64,000 nt of DNA from Parcubacteria group bacterium (GCA_002687175.1 NYZP01000001.1:74734-138733), one strand, 5' to 3'. Shown: positions 1-8,489, numbered from the stretch's first letter. The notes: generated by a model not told the origin, from the letters alone. A program made the numbers and translations.

Positions 1-33
1 GAAGATTCTCCGGCCGAAGAACTCTACGCCTGA
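1..33 (+). CDS. C-terminal end of an unidentified protein (partial)
   Basis: Frame 1 is open from the window edge and reads EDSPAEELYA before a TGA at 31-33. The acidic tail and the SD-led gene 75 bases downstream on the same strand fit the end of a real upstream gene, but ten residues do not identify it. Confidence 0.3.
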   Translation, partial: EDSPAEELYA

Positions 34-108
34 GCGAAAAGGATTCAGTGATAACTTTTTCACTAAACAACGTTTAAACCATACCAGAGGAGAGGAAAGG
101 AGGGAGTC

Positions 109-594
109 ATGGATGAAACTGAAATTCGTGAGGCAGTTATTTCCATAGTTGGTCAAGTCTATCATTATCGGCCGGCAACGGTTGAAGAAGCAATGCGCCT
201 TCCGGTTAATGCCAGACCCAAAATTGAGGCTAGTCTCCGCGAGAGATTAAGTATGGATATCAATCTGGCTGAACTCGACATTACCACGGTTGGCGGGTTA
301 ATCGAAGCTTGCTTGGCACAAACGCCATCACCGGAAGGCACCAAGGTAACTATGGACGACCTCACCGAGGAGCAAAAGGCCTGTCTAAAAAACCATAAAT
401 GTTTCGTTACACTTCTGAATAGATGGTCGAGTGTTCCAGCCGGACATCAAGTCACTGTTATTTGCGATGGCGAAGAGATCGACATGACGGTGGTTGCTGT
501 CCAGGAGACACCTAGTGATCTACCAGCACATGCCCCCAAAAGAGATGATTTGTATGTCCTCGTTCTTTCTGACCAAGTCAGAATGTCTGACTGA
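109..594 (+). CDS. Hypothetical protein with an ACP-like N-terminal half
   Basis: A 161-residue soluble protein with no signal peptide or TM segment. The start is fixed by a strong SD (AAAGGAGGG) six bases before the ATG. Residues 5-70 have the helix pattern of an acyl carrier protein: a helix ending in SLRERLSMDI, then a stretch ending in ITTVGGLIEACL, close to the EEEFD..I..ITTV..AIDYI end of AcpP. The DSL motif carrying the phosphopantetheine serine is absent; a valine occupies the serine position in my hand alignment. The second half (about 75-161) looks beta-rich and is unrecognised. G+C is above that of the core genes. The ACP-like reading is inference; function unknown. Confidence 0.75.
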   Translation: MDETEIREAVISIVGQVYHYRPATVEEAMRLPVNARPKIEASLRERLSMDINLAELDITTVGGLIEACLAQTPSPEGTKVTMDDLTEEQKACLKNHKCFVTLLNRWSSVPAGHQVTVICDGEEIDMTVVAVQETPSDLPAHAPKRDDLYVLVLSDQVRMSD

Positions 595-623
595 AGTTAA
601 CAGCCACTAAATTTGTTCTTTCG

Positions 624-654
624 AGCATCTGAAATCCCAGATGCTTTTTTCTTT
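624..654 (+). terminator. Intrinsic terminator after the ACP-like gene
   Basis: Perfect 8-bp stem AGCATCTG/CAGATGCT (624-631 and 638-645) with a 6-base loop, followed by a T-rich run. It lies 30 bases after the stop codon of the gene at 109-594. Confidence 0.85.
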
Positions 655-665
655 AGGTATTTACC

Positions 666-742
666 TTTGTCATTCCCGCGAAAGCGGGAATCCAGAGTTT
701 GTCTAGCTAAAACTGGATTCCCGCTTTCGCGGGAATGACAAA
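666..742. repeat. Inverted repeat containing ATTCCC-N8-GGGAAT, copy 1
   Basis: Two 30-base arms (666-695 and 713-742) are inverted copies of each other. Each is itself a palindrome whose core is ATTCCCGCGAAAGCGGGAAT. This core fits the published consensus of the neisserial dRS3 repeat (ATTCCC-N8-GGGAAT). A related copy lies at 4592-4687. It sits between a terminator and the 3' end of the first phosphoglycerate mutase gene. Confidence 0.85.
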
Positions 743-817
743 AAGAATAGATAATTGCTAATCAAAAAAACCATCTAGTTGACGGTTAGTTAATGGTTAA
801 ATGTTAATTGTTAACGG

Positions 818-2404
818 TTACACTAAGGGACTTCCAGTCATCCCTTCTGGCTGTTGAATTTCTAACAGTTTTAAGATGGTAGGTGAGATGTCCGCCAAAA
901 TACCGGCCGGGGTGATAACGCTCAAATCCCCATTAGCACTGTCCATTCCAGTAATTAAAGTTTTACCTTTCCACTCATTACCAACAACAATAAACGGCAC
1001 TGGGTTAGTGCTGTGTTCTTTGGAAACTTCACCAGTTTGTAAATTTATCATTTCATCACAGTTGCCGTGATCAGCGACAATTATCAGATTACCACCAACG
1101 GCCAAGAGCGCCTCGGCAATCTGGCCTAAACATTTATCAACTATTTCTACAGCTTTAACCGCCGCCGGGACGACACCAGTGTGGCCTACCATATCTGGGT
1201 TAGCAAAGTTGACCACGTAAAAATGATTTTTATTTTCTTTAATTGACTTTAATAGTTTATTGGTCAACTCAACCACACTCATTTCTGGTTTTTGATCATA
1301 GCTAGGCACTGGTGGTGAGGGTACCAAGATTCTTTCTTCACCAGGGAAAGGATCTTCTTTTCGTCCGTTGAAAAAGAAAGTAACGTGAGCATACTTTTCA
1401 GTTTCGGCGGCATGAACTTGTTTCATGTTATTTTCCGAAATAATCTTGGCGATAGGCATATCAATATCTTCGGCCGGATAAGCCACGTCAACTGGTAAAT
1501 CTTTTTCGTATTCAGTAAAAGTGGTGAACTGCAAATCATTGATCGGATTTTTCTTAAACTTATCAAAACCGGGAACACTAAAAATTTGAGCAATTTGCCG
1601 GGCCCGGTCTGATCGATAATTAAAAAAGATCACCGCATCTTTGTCACTGATCGGGGCAATGGGCTTGCCACCTTTGGTGATCACTGCTGGTATAAACTCT
1701 TCATCAAATACTTGATTACCATATGATGTTTCAATCGCTTTTAAGGGATCGTCAAACTTGGCATCACTAACTCCTTCAGCAATGGCCCGATAGGCCTTTT
1801 CTTCACGGTCCCAGTGATTATCACGATCCATGGCATAAAACCGACCGCTAAGGCTGGCAATGGTACCAATCCCCACTTCTTTTATTTTAGTTTGCAGATC
1901 TTTGATAAAACCTAAAGCACCGTCTTTTTTAGTATCACGTCCATCTAAAAAAGCGTGGATAAAAACATTATTAAAATTTTGGGCTTTACATAAATCAAGC
2001 AAGGCATTTAAGTGATCGCGGTGAGAATGAACTCCACCATTAGACACTAAACCCATTAAATGAAGTCGGGAGTTATTTTTCTTAGCATGTTCAAATGCTT
2101 TTAAAAACTGAGGGTTTTGCAAAAAGGAACCGTCTTCGATTGATTTATTAATTTTAGGTAAAGTTTGATAAATAATTTGACCAGCTCCTAAGTTTAAATG
2201 ACACACCTCGGAATTTCCCATCTCACCCCAAGACAAACCAACCGCTTCACCTGATGCTTGTAGGGTTAAAGTCGGATAGTTAGTGATATAACTGTTCAAG
2301 GCATTTTTTTTAGCAAGAGTGACGGCATTACTGTTGCTTGGTGGTGCCACACCAAAACCGTCGAGAATGAGGAGCATTACTGGTTTTACTGAACTGTTGG
2401 CCAT
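818..2404 (-). CDS. gpmI: 2,3-bisphosphoglycerate-independent phosphoglycerate mutase, copy A
   Basis: Interconverts 3- and 2-phosphoglycerate in glycolysis through a phosphoserine intermediate; cytoplasmic, two metal ions. At 528 residues it has the usual GpmI length. Visible site residues: metal Asp15 in LILDGFG, catalytic Ser65 in MGNSEVCHLN, LDGRD, the arginine motif RSDRARQ, NPDMVGHTG, and VADHGNCDEM with a later histidine in KEHSTNPVPF. Unusual: the residue after SEV is Cys68 where the family normally has Gly. A second, clearly different GpmI lies at 3003-4580 on the same strand. No SD precedes the ATG; the upstream bases are A/T only. Confidence 0.95.
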   Translation of the reverse strand: MANSSVKPVMLLILDGFGVAPPSNSNAVTLAKKNALNSYITNYPTLTLQASGEAVGLSWGEMGNSEVCHLNLGAGQIIYQTLPKINKSIEDGSFLQNPQFLKAFEHAKKNNSRLHLMGLVSNGGVHSHRDHLNALLDLCKAQNFNNVFIHAFLDGRDTKKDGALGFIKDLQTKIKEVGIGTIASLSGRFYAMDRDNHWDREEKAYRAIAEGVSDAKFDDPLKAIETSYGNQVFDEEFIPAVITKGGKPIAPISDKDAVIFFNYRSDRARQIAQIFSVPGFDKFKKNPINDLQFTTFTEYEKDLPVDVAYPAEDIDMPIAKIISENNMKQVHAAETEKYAHVTFFFNGRKEDPFPGEERILVPSPPVPSYDQKPEMSVVELTNKLLKSIKENKNHFYVVNFANPDMVGHTGVVPAAVKAVEIVDKCLGQIAEALLAVGGNLIIVADHGNCDEMINLQTGEVSKEHSTNPVPFIVVGNEWKGKTLITGMDSANGDLSVITPAGILADISPTILKLLEIQQPEGMTGSPLV

Positions 2405-2504
2405 TGAATTTAAAATATTTTAAATATATAATTAAAGAAGTAGAAATGAGTGATGTCGTTCTTTGTCGGCGTACTTTGCCTAAACTATAGAAAGGTAAAG
2501 ACCA

Positions 2505-2744
2505 ATGAATAAAAGTATACAGGTAGTGGCAATAGCGTTGACAGCTGTTGCAATGGTGAATATTTTTGTGATTGCTCTGATCAAGATGGAAAACAGAATG
2601 GACTTTTTTTCCAAGTTTTCCAAGGCTGTTCTTGATCCATTACTACTAGTACCGGCCGGGGTGGTAATCATACTTGTCGTCTTTGTCGGAACAATAGCAA
2701 AATTCGTGGCTCAACACTTACAAGAGAAAGGGAATCGACAATGA
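2505..2744 (+). CDS. Small two-TM membrane protein
   Basis: A 79-residue protein with two hydrophobic segments (about 5-25 and 46-67) joined by a charged loop (KMENRMDFFSKFSK). It begins after a GAAAGG SD-like element and ends in ATGA, overlapping the start of the next gene by four bases, so the two are probably translationally coupled. It is on the plus strand between two minus-strand phosphoglycerate mutase genes. No family recognised. An antisense reading frame covers the same stretch but has no ribosome site. Confidence 0.7.
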   Translation: MNKSIQVVAIALTAVAMVNIFVIALIKMENRMDFFSKFSKAVLDPLLLVPAGVVIILVVFVGTIAKFVAQHLQEKGNRQ

Positions 2745-3043
2745 AAAAGCAGTTATTTGTTGTATCCGCTATTTGTCTTGTTTTGTACTATTCTACAATT
2801 TTGGTTGCCTATACAACGGAGTCATTAGTTGTTGCCATTATTTTGGCTCTGGTGCACATAGCTTGCAACTGGATTGGCGGCTTTGCCATGCTGCTGCTGC
2901 TATGTTCCTTCATCAGTGGGGCCCCTACGGGTCCTCAAGAACCACAACAAGCGCTTATCGACCCAAGTGCCGACCCGACTGCCAATCAGCAGTCGGCTTT
3001 TTCTAAAACAAAGGTTTTCCGGTCATTTCTTTTGGTTGTTTGA
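2741..3043 (+). CDS. Small membrane protein with Pro/Gln-rich tail
   Basis: A 100-residue frame starting inside the stop of the upstream membrane-protein gene, with an SD-like AAGGG nine bases before the ATG. Two or three hydrophobic segments (5-22, 28-45, 47-60) are followed by a soluble tail rich in Pro and Gln. The last 13 codons run through a strong terminator hairpin at 2975-3004 and into the 3' end of the opposing gpmI. Either most transcripts end without a stop codon, or the annotated tail is not the physiological end. The membrane part is well supported; the C terminus is not. Confidence 0.6.
   Translation: MKKQLFVVSAICLVLYYSTILVAYTTESLVVAIILALVHIACNWIGGFAMLLLLCSFISGAPTGPQEPQQALIDPSADPTANQQSAFSKTKVFRSFLLVV
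2975..3004 (+). terminator. Intrinsic terminator overlapping the end of the 2741 gene
   Basis: Perfect 8-bp stem CCGACTGC/GCAGTCGG (2975-2982, 2989-2996), 6-base loop, then CTTTTTCT. It stops transcription of the 2505-2741 pair before it enters the opposing gpmI, but it lies upstream of the in-frame stop of the 2741 gene. Confidence 0.8.
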
Positions 3044-4580
3044 CCTTCATTAATTTTAATACTGTCGGTGCAATATCAGCTAATTTACCCTGATGTAAAC
3101 GCCTTTTTTTACTATCACCTTCAATAACAATAAACGGCACTAAATTATTAGTGTGTTCAGTATACATCTCTCCGGTTTCCAAGTCTAGCATCTTTTCGGC
3201 ATTACCGTGATCAGCCGTGACCAGCAAGGTACCACCCAATTTATCAACGGCATTCTTGATTTTACCTAAACTTTGGTCGGTAATTTCACAGGCAGCAATA
3301 CAAGCCTTGATGTCGCCAGTATGCCCAATCATATCGGAATTACACAGATTAACAGTTATAAAATCATAATTTGGTAATTCCTTAATAACTCTGGTAGTAA
3401 CCTTGACAATGGACATCTTCGGGGTCAAAGCATATGACCTCACTTTAGGTGAATCATAAATAATTCGGTCTTCTCCGACGATCGAGTCAGCATAGCCGCC
3501 ATTGAAAAAATAGGTGACGTGGGAATGCTTTTCTTTTTCCGTAATATAAAGCTGTTTATACTTTTTAAGGGCAATAGTTAAGGTGCCCGTTAGATCTTCG
3601 GCCGGATAAGCAGTGAGGATTGATCCTAGGTCCGGACCAAAATCTGTCATCGCCGTAAAGACTAAATCCTTTAAAATCTTACTTCGACGAAAACTGCCAG
3701 GATTTTGCTGATTAAAATTCTTTTGAACAAACGGTTTAGCTAATTGCCGGGCTCGATCAGACCGAAGATTGAAAAACAAAATAGCATCACCATTTTTTAT
3801 TTTGGCAATCGGCTTGCCACCTCGTTTAATAACATACGGCGGAATGAACTCATCGGTTTCTTCCCGGTTATAAGACTGGGTAATGGCCGCCTGGGGACTT
3901 TTAGCGGTAATACCTTTGGCCAGCACCATTGCCTCGTAAGCTTTTTTTGTTCGAGACCATTCTTTTTTACGGTCCATGGCATAGAACCGACCCATGATCG
4001 TGGCAATCCACTCGCCGGATCGTTTACCGTTACTTTCTTTATTTTTTAAAGTTCGCATTATAGCTTCAACTGATTTTAAAGCTGAATGAGGCGGTGAATC
4101 CCGTCCATCGGTAAACAAATGGAGATAAACATTTTTAATTTTTTTGAGACGGGCCCAAGTTAGCAAAGCCAACAAATGATCAGGGTCACTATGAGCACTT
4201 TGGCCATTAGAAATCATCCCCATAATATGAAGATCTGATTTATTATTAACCGTATGTTCGTAAGCGGCCTCAAAGGCTGGATTCTTAAAAAACTTTCCAG
4301 TGTTAATATCCTTGGATATAAAAACAGAGTCCTGGTCAACAATTCGACCAGCACCAATGTTCATGTGCCCAGCTTCGGAATTACCAACTTGAGTTGGTGG
4401 CAGACCCACTGCCTTGCCTGAAGCTTTTAATTTTGTTTTCGGATAACTCTGCCACAACTTATCAAAGACTGGGGTTTTAGCCAAAGCAATAGCATTGGCC
4501 GGACTTTTTGGCGCCAGGCCCCAACCGTCAAGAATTAACAGCACCAGAGGCTTCTTTTTTTTAGTTTCTTTTTTGGGCAT
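3003..4580 (-). CDS. gpmI: 2,3-bisphosphoglycerate-independent phosphoglycerate mutase, copy B
   Basis: Second complete GpmI, 525 residues. It carries Asp18 in LILDGWG, catalytic Ser68 in VGNSEAGHMNIGAGR, TDGRD, RSDRARQ, NSDMIGHTG and TADHGNAEKM, so it should be catalytically competent. It differs from copy A throughout, has a Lys-rich N terminus (KKETKKKK) and keeps the family glycine that copy A has replaced by Cys. It is followed by enolase upstream in map order (4694-5959), matching the 2-PG to PEP step. It has no SD. The two copies look like old paralogues or one acquired gene, not a recent duplication. Confidence 0.95.
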   Translation of the reverse strand: MPKKETKKKKPLVLLILDGWGLAPKSPANAIALAKTPVFDKLWQSYPKTKLKASGKAVGLPPTQVGNSEAGHMNIGAGRIVDQDSVFISKDINTGKFFKNPAFEAAYEHTVNNKSDLHIMGMISNGQSAHSDPDHLLALLTWARLKKIKNVYLHLFTDGRDSPPHSALKSVEAIMRTLKNKESNGKRSGEWIATIMGRFYAMDRKKEWSRTKKAYEAMVLAKGITAKSPQAAITQSYNREETDEFIPPYVIKRGGKPIAKIKNGDAILFFNLRSDRARQLAKPFVQKNFNQQNPGSFRRSKILKDLVFTAMTDFGPDLGSILTAYPAEDLTGTLTIALKKYKQLYITEKEKHSHVTYFFNGGYADSIVGEDRIIYDSPKVRSYALTPKMSIVKVTTRVIKELPNYDFITVNLCNSDMIGHTGDIKACIAACEITDQSLGKIKNAVDKLGGTLLVTADHGNAEKMLDLETGEMYTEHTNNLVPFIVIEGDSKKRRLHQGKLADIAPTVLKLMKVKQPKEMTGKPLF

Positions 4581-4591
4581 TATTTTTTTAA

Positions 4592-4687
4592 TTTGTCATT
4601 CCCGCGAAAGCGGGAATCCAGGGTTTCCTTGTACAGCTCTGGATCCCGCATCGCGGTCGCCAAGGCGACCTTGTGCGGGATGACAAA
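4592..4687. repeat. Inverted repeat containing ATTCCC-N8-GGGAAT, copy 2
   Basis: It begins with the same 27-base palindromic unit as the repeat at 666-695. It ends with a degenerate inverted copy (CTGGATCCCGCA ... TGCGGGATGACAAAG) that holds an extra small hairpin (GGTCGCCAAGGCGACC). It fills the gap between gpmI copy B and eno. Confidence 0.85.
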
Positions 4688-4693
4688 GTATTG

Positions 4694-5959
4694 TCATTTT
4701 TTTAATTCAGCCTCAATTTCTAATAACCGATTATACTTTACTACCCGTTCACTTCTCGACAGTGAACCAGTTTTTATGAATTCAGAATTAACCGCCACCG
4801 CTAAGTCAGCGATAGTAGTGTCGGTCGTTTCGCCAGATCGATGTGAAATTGATGTTTTATATTTGTTCTTTTTAGCTAATTTAATAGTGTCGATTGTTTC
4901 AGTTAAGCTACCTATTTGATTAAGTTTAATCAAGATAGCATTACCAACTTTCTTTTTAATCCCTTGTCTTAACCGTTTAACATTAGTGACAAATAAATCA
5001 TCGCCAACCAGAACTGTTTTTTTACCCAATACTTTAGTCAGGCTTATCCAGTTTTCCCAATCATCCTCATCCAAACCATCTTCCAAAGAAATCATCGGAT
5101 ATTTCTCGATCCATTGTTTTTCCAACTCGATCATTTCTTCGGCCGTCCTTTTTTTCTTGTCAGCTTTCATATCATAAATTTTTTCCTGATCGTCATAAAA
5201 TTCTGAAGCCGCAGCATCAATCGCAATTTTAACTTGCCGCCCCGGAATATATTTAGCTTTTTTAATCGCCTGCATAATTACCTGAAATGCTTTTTCATTA
5301 CCGGCTAGGGCAGGAGCATAACCACCCTCATCCCCTTTTAAAGTATTAAAACCTTTAGTTTTTAAAATTTTTCCTAGGGCGTGAAAAATTTCTGAGCCAC
5401 AACGTAACCGCTCTTTAAATTTTGCTTGCAACGGCACAATCATGAACTCCTGAATATCAAGTGTCCAGTCAGCATGAGCTCCACCGTTAATGACATTCAT
5501 GGTTGGTATTGGTAATTTATAACCTTGATATTTTAAGTTAAAGACTTTTCGAATATGTTTATATAATGGTAAATCATTGGCTTCCGCCGCAGCATGAACA
5601 TTAGCCAAGGACACGGCTAAAATGGCATTAGCTCCAAGCTTTGATTTATTTTCTGTACCATCAAGTTCCAGCATTATCTTATCAATTTTTCTTTGACTGT
5701 TAGGATCTAAACCCTTTAAGGCTGGAGCAATTATCTTATTGACGTTTTCCACGGCTTTTAAAACTCCTTTGCCGTAATAACGTTTTTTATCTCCATCTCT
5801 TAATTCCAAAGCTTCATGAACTCCGGTGGAAGCACCGGACGGCACAGAGGCGACACCAGTAATACCATTATCTAAAGTAACATAGGCTCGTACTGTCGGA
5901 TTACCACGGGAACCCAAAATTTCCATTGCTTTAACTGATTTTATTTTTGATTTTGCCAT
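4694..5959 (-). CDS. eno: Enolase
   Basis: Dehydrates 2-phosphoglycerate to phosphoenolpyruvate, Mg-dependent, cytoplasmic. The 421 residues contain the N-terminal EILGSRGNPTV, the catalytic loop PSGASTGVHEALELRD, the metal/substrate motifs SLEDGLDEDDW and VGDDLFVTN, and ISHRSGETTDTTIADLAVA near the C terminus. The last motif has Thr where most enolases have Glu (SGETED). The gene follows gpmI copy B in map order on the same strand with only the repeat between them, and its own start has no SD. Confidence 0.97.
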   Translation of the reverse strand: MAKSKIKSVKAMEILGSRGNPTVRAYVTLDNGITGVASVPSGASTGVHEALELRDGDKKRYYGKGVLKAVENVNKIIAPALKGLDPNSQRKIDKIMLELDGTENKSKLGANAILAVSLANVHAAAEANDLPLYKHIRKVFNLKYQGYKLPIPTMNVINGGAHADWTLDIQEFMIVPLQAKFKERLRCGSEIFHALGKILKTKGFNTLKGDEGGYAPALAGNEKAFQVIMQAIKKAKYIPGRQVKIAIDAAASEFYDDQEKIYDMKADKKKRTAEEMIELEKQWIEKYPMISLEDGLDEDDWENWISLTKVLGKKTVLVGDDLFVTNVKRLRQGIKKKVGNAILIKLNQIGSLTETIDTIKLAKKNKYKTSISHRSGETTDTTIADLAVAVNSEFIKTGSLSRSERVVKYNRLLEIEAELKK

Positions 5960-5973
5960 ATTTTTTATATTTT

Positions 5974-6492
5974 CTAATTAATAACTTTAACAATGTCATC
6001 GCTGTCATATGAATTATTACCAAGACCATTAGGTCCGTAAGATCCCACCACTACAACCCAGCCATGCTCGGGGTGATCATAGTCAGTGTCAAAAAAATAT
6101 TCATTACCCCAAGGATCCACTGGTATCATAACCATATAAGGTCCATCCCAATTATCATAGGAGCTGTCATTGTCATCCTGGGTTATTCCGGCAACACCAG
6201 AAGATATATTATTGGTGCAACCATCAGCACAAATTTCATTATTACTACCAGCCGGTGTTCCATTTGTCATTATGCCAATAGCTTGGTGCCCCGGCCACTC
6301 TTCAGTATCATTCTCTAGCAGTTGTATAGCTTTAAATATTTGATTCACTTCACTTTGTGCTTTAGTTATCATTGCTTTTGATCTAGTGGCATTAACTGCC
6401 GTCGTAGCCAAAGTTGATAAAATCCCAATAATCGCAATTGTTACCAACAGTTCTATAAGAGTGAATCCCTCACTTTTGTTATAAAACTTCAT
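5974..6492 (-). CDS. Type IV pilin-like / GspG-type pseudopilin
   Basis: A 172-residue prepilin. It has a short basic leader followed by the prepilin peptidase site GFTLIELLVTIAIIGIL (cleavage after Gly9, methylated Phe), then a long hydrophobic alpha1 helix. The C-terminal part holds DPWGNEYFF and a GSYGPNGLGNN...DSDDI segment, the layout of the calcium-binding end of major pseudopilins. It is probably an extracellular filament subunit. It overlaps the SIMPL gene by 14 bases, so the two are likely cotranscribed. No other pilus genes are in the window. Confidence 0.88.
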   Translation of the reverse strand: MKFYNKSEGFTLIELLVTIAIIGILSTLATTAVNATRSKAMITKAQSEVNQIFKAIQLLENDTEEWPGHQAIGIMTNGTPAGSNNEICADGCTNNISSGVAGITQDDNDSSYDNWDGPYMVMIPVDPWGNEYFFDTDYDHPEHGWVVVVGSYGPNGLGNNSYDSDDIVKVIN

Positions 6493-7258
6493 AAGTTACC
6501 GTGACATTAACCGTAATATCCTGGCTACCTGGTTCAATATCAGGAGCCGCGCCACCAATGCCGATATCCATTGCTTTGGCTTCGGCAAACATTGGCATAG
6601 GATAATCATAACCACCACCACTTTCGTTAAATGATACTAAACGACCCAGTTTAACCCCAGCCACTTTGGCTAACGCTTCGGCCTTTTCTTTGGCATTGGC
6701 TAAGGCTTCTTCTCTGGCTTGTTGTCTTAAATCTTCTGGATCATCAATAGTAAAACTCAGTCCGCTAACCTGATTTGCTCCAGCACTACCGGCCAGACTT
6801 AGCACTTCACCAATTTTATCCAGATCTCTTATTTTAACACTTACATTTTGGCTCACTTGATAGCCACGTAAAGTTTGTTGTCTATTAATATAATCATAAC
6901 GAGGGTAAATACTGTAATTAGTTGTCTTTATATCCTCTTTGTCTATATCTAAATCTTTCAGTTGGTTAATAAGTTTGTTCATTTTTTCGGTGTTATCTTG
7001 CTGAGCTTTGGCAACGTCTTGATCTTCAGTTTGATAACCCAGGGAGACTTGAGTAATGTCTGGGGTGGCCGTGACTCCTCCTTCACCAGAGATGGTGATG
7101 GTATAAAGCTGGGTGTCGCTTTTTCCGATATACTGATGGGTAGAAAATGCGTTCCAGGTTAAGACTGCTAAAAATAAAATTAAAATAGCCAGCAGTAAAA
7201 TAAATAAAACGCCAACTGGCTTTTTGTGTTCTGATGAAATATGATTTTCCATATGCAT
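6479..7258 (-). CDS. SIMPL-domain (DUF541) membrane-anchored protein
   Basis: 259 residues: a short cytoplasmic N terminus, one TM segment (about 18-38), then an extracytoplasmic SIMPL/YggE-type domain. This starts at YTITISGEGGVTATPD and includes VSLGYQTEDQDVAKAQQ and a later Ala/Lys-rich helix, AREEALANAKEKAEALAK. Family members are periplasmic or surface proteins linked to stress; the biochemical role is unknown. There is a Met at position 3 as an alternative start. It lies four bases from pgk and overlaps the pseudopilin. Confidence 0.85.
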   Translation of the reverse strand: MHMENHISSEHKKPVGVLFILLLAILILFLAVLTWNAFSTHQYIGKSDTQLYTITISGEGGVTATPDITQVSLGYQTEDQDVAKAQQDNTEKMNKLINQLKDLDIDKEDIKTTNYSIYPRYDYINRQQTLRGYQVSQNVSVKIRDLDKIGEVLSLAGSAGANQVSGLSFTIDDPEDLRQQAREEALANAKEKAEALAKVAGVKLGRLVSFNESGGGYDYPMPMFAEAKAMDIGIGGAAPDIEPGSQDITVNVTVTYEVL

Positions 7259-7262
7259 AAAG

Positions 7263-8489
7263 TTATTTTTTAATGTGTTTTAAGGCTGGTAATTCTTTAC
7301 CGGCTAAAAATTCCATACTGGCACCTCCGCCAGTGGAAATATGATTAAATTTTTTCTCTAGTCTATATTTAGAAGCCACAATCTCCGTGTCTCCGCCACC
7401 GATAACTGTTGTGGCTGACGATTTAGCCACAGCCTGTGAAATCTTTTTAGTACCATTACTAAACTTATCGACTTCAAATACTCCCATCGGACCATTAAAA
7501 AAAATGGTCTTGGCAGTCTTTATATGCTCCTGATAATTTTTAATGGTCTTTGGGCCGATATCTAAAAATTTCCAACGCTGGTTAATCGCGTCCTTATCAG
7601 TAAAATCAACAACTTCCACCAAAGAGTGTTTGTCAATCTTATTTCCGGCTACTAAATCAACTGGTAACACAATCTTTGACTTATTACGTTTATAAATCTT
7701 ACGGGCTAAGGTGACGTAATTAACTTTTTTACGTCTAGCTTTATCAACAAAGACATCTTCAATGAAGGAATTACCAATTGGTACTCTCAAAGCTTTTAAA
7801 AAAACATTTGCCAGACCACCACCAATTAAAACTTTGTCAGCAATTTTAACTAATTTTTTTAAAGTATTAATCTTATCAGAAATCTTTGCACCTCCTAAGA
7901 CAATCACCAGTGGTCTTTTTGGCTTTTTACTAATTCTGGATAAAGCCTTAATCTCCTTGTCCAATAAAAATCCAGCATAGGTCGGAATCAACTTAGTAAT
8001 ACCTGTGGTTGATGAATGAACACGGTGGGCATGACCGAAAGCGTCAAAACAAATTAGATCTAAACCATGAACTAACAAGGCCGAAAACATTTTATTCTCG
8101 GCCATCTCTTCCGGATAAAATCTAACATTCTCTAACATTAAAATTTCTCCAGATTCCATGGCTTCAATTTTTGAAAAAACTTTTGGTCCAACACAGTCAT
8201 CTAACTTTTTGACTGGTTGGTTAATTAATTTTGACAATGTTTTGGCCACCGGGTCCATCTTATATTTTTCAACCACTTTGCCATCGGGCCGACTTAACCA
8301 TGATAAAATAACAATCTTACAACTGTTTTTCAAAAGATAATTTATTGTTGGAATTGTTTCGGTAATTCGTCTGTCGTCGGACACTTTCCAACCTTGGCCA
8401 GACTTTTTCAAAGGGACATCGTAAGCGACTCGTAATAAAACTTTTTTTCCCTTTAATTTCTTAACTTCCCGGATTGATTTTAGCTTCAT
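7263..8489 (-). CDS. pgk: Phosphoglycerate kinase with altered 3-PG site
   Basis: Transfers phosphate between 1,3-bisphosphoglycerate and ADP. The 408 residues show a complete two-domain PGK: DDRRI, ENVRFYPEE, LGGAKISDKI, FNGPMGVFE and the nucleotide motifs GGGDTEI and STGGGASMEFL. Two conserved substrate motifs are changed. RVDFNVP reads RVAYDVP (Ala22, Asp24), and SHLGRP reads SWLSRP (Trp64). The affected Asp, Asn and His contact 3-phosphoglycerate in characterised PGKs. Arg67 and Arg41 of the basic patch remain. It is the only PGK in the window and its neighbours are glycolytic. Identity is certain; normal activity is less so. Confidence 0.93.
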   Translation of the reverse strand: MKLKSIREVKKLKGKKVLLRVAYDVPLKKSGQGWKVSDDRRITETIPTINYLLKNSCKIVILSWLSRPDGKVVEKYKMDPVAKTLSKLINQPVKKLDDCVGPKVFSKIEAMESGEILMLENVRFYPEEMAENKMFSALLVHGLDLICFDAFGHAHRVHSSTTGITKLIPTYAGFLLDKEIKALSRISKKPKRPLVIVLGGAKISDKINTLKKLVKIADKVLIGGGLANVFLKALRVPIGNSFIEDVFVDKARRKKVNYVTLARKIYKRNKSKIVLPVDLVAGNKIDKHSLVEVVDFTDKDAINQRWKFLDIGPKTIKNYQEHIKTAKTIFFNGPMGVFEVDKFSNGTKKISQAVAKSSATTVIGGGDTEIVASKYRLEKKFNHISTGGGASMEFLAGKELPALKHIKK

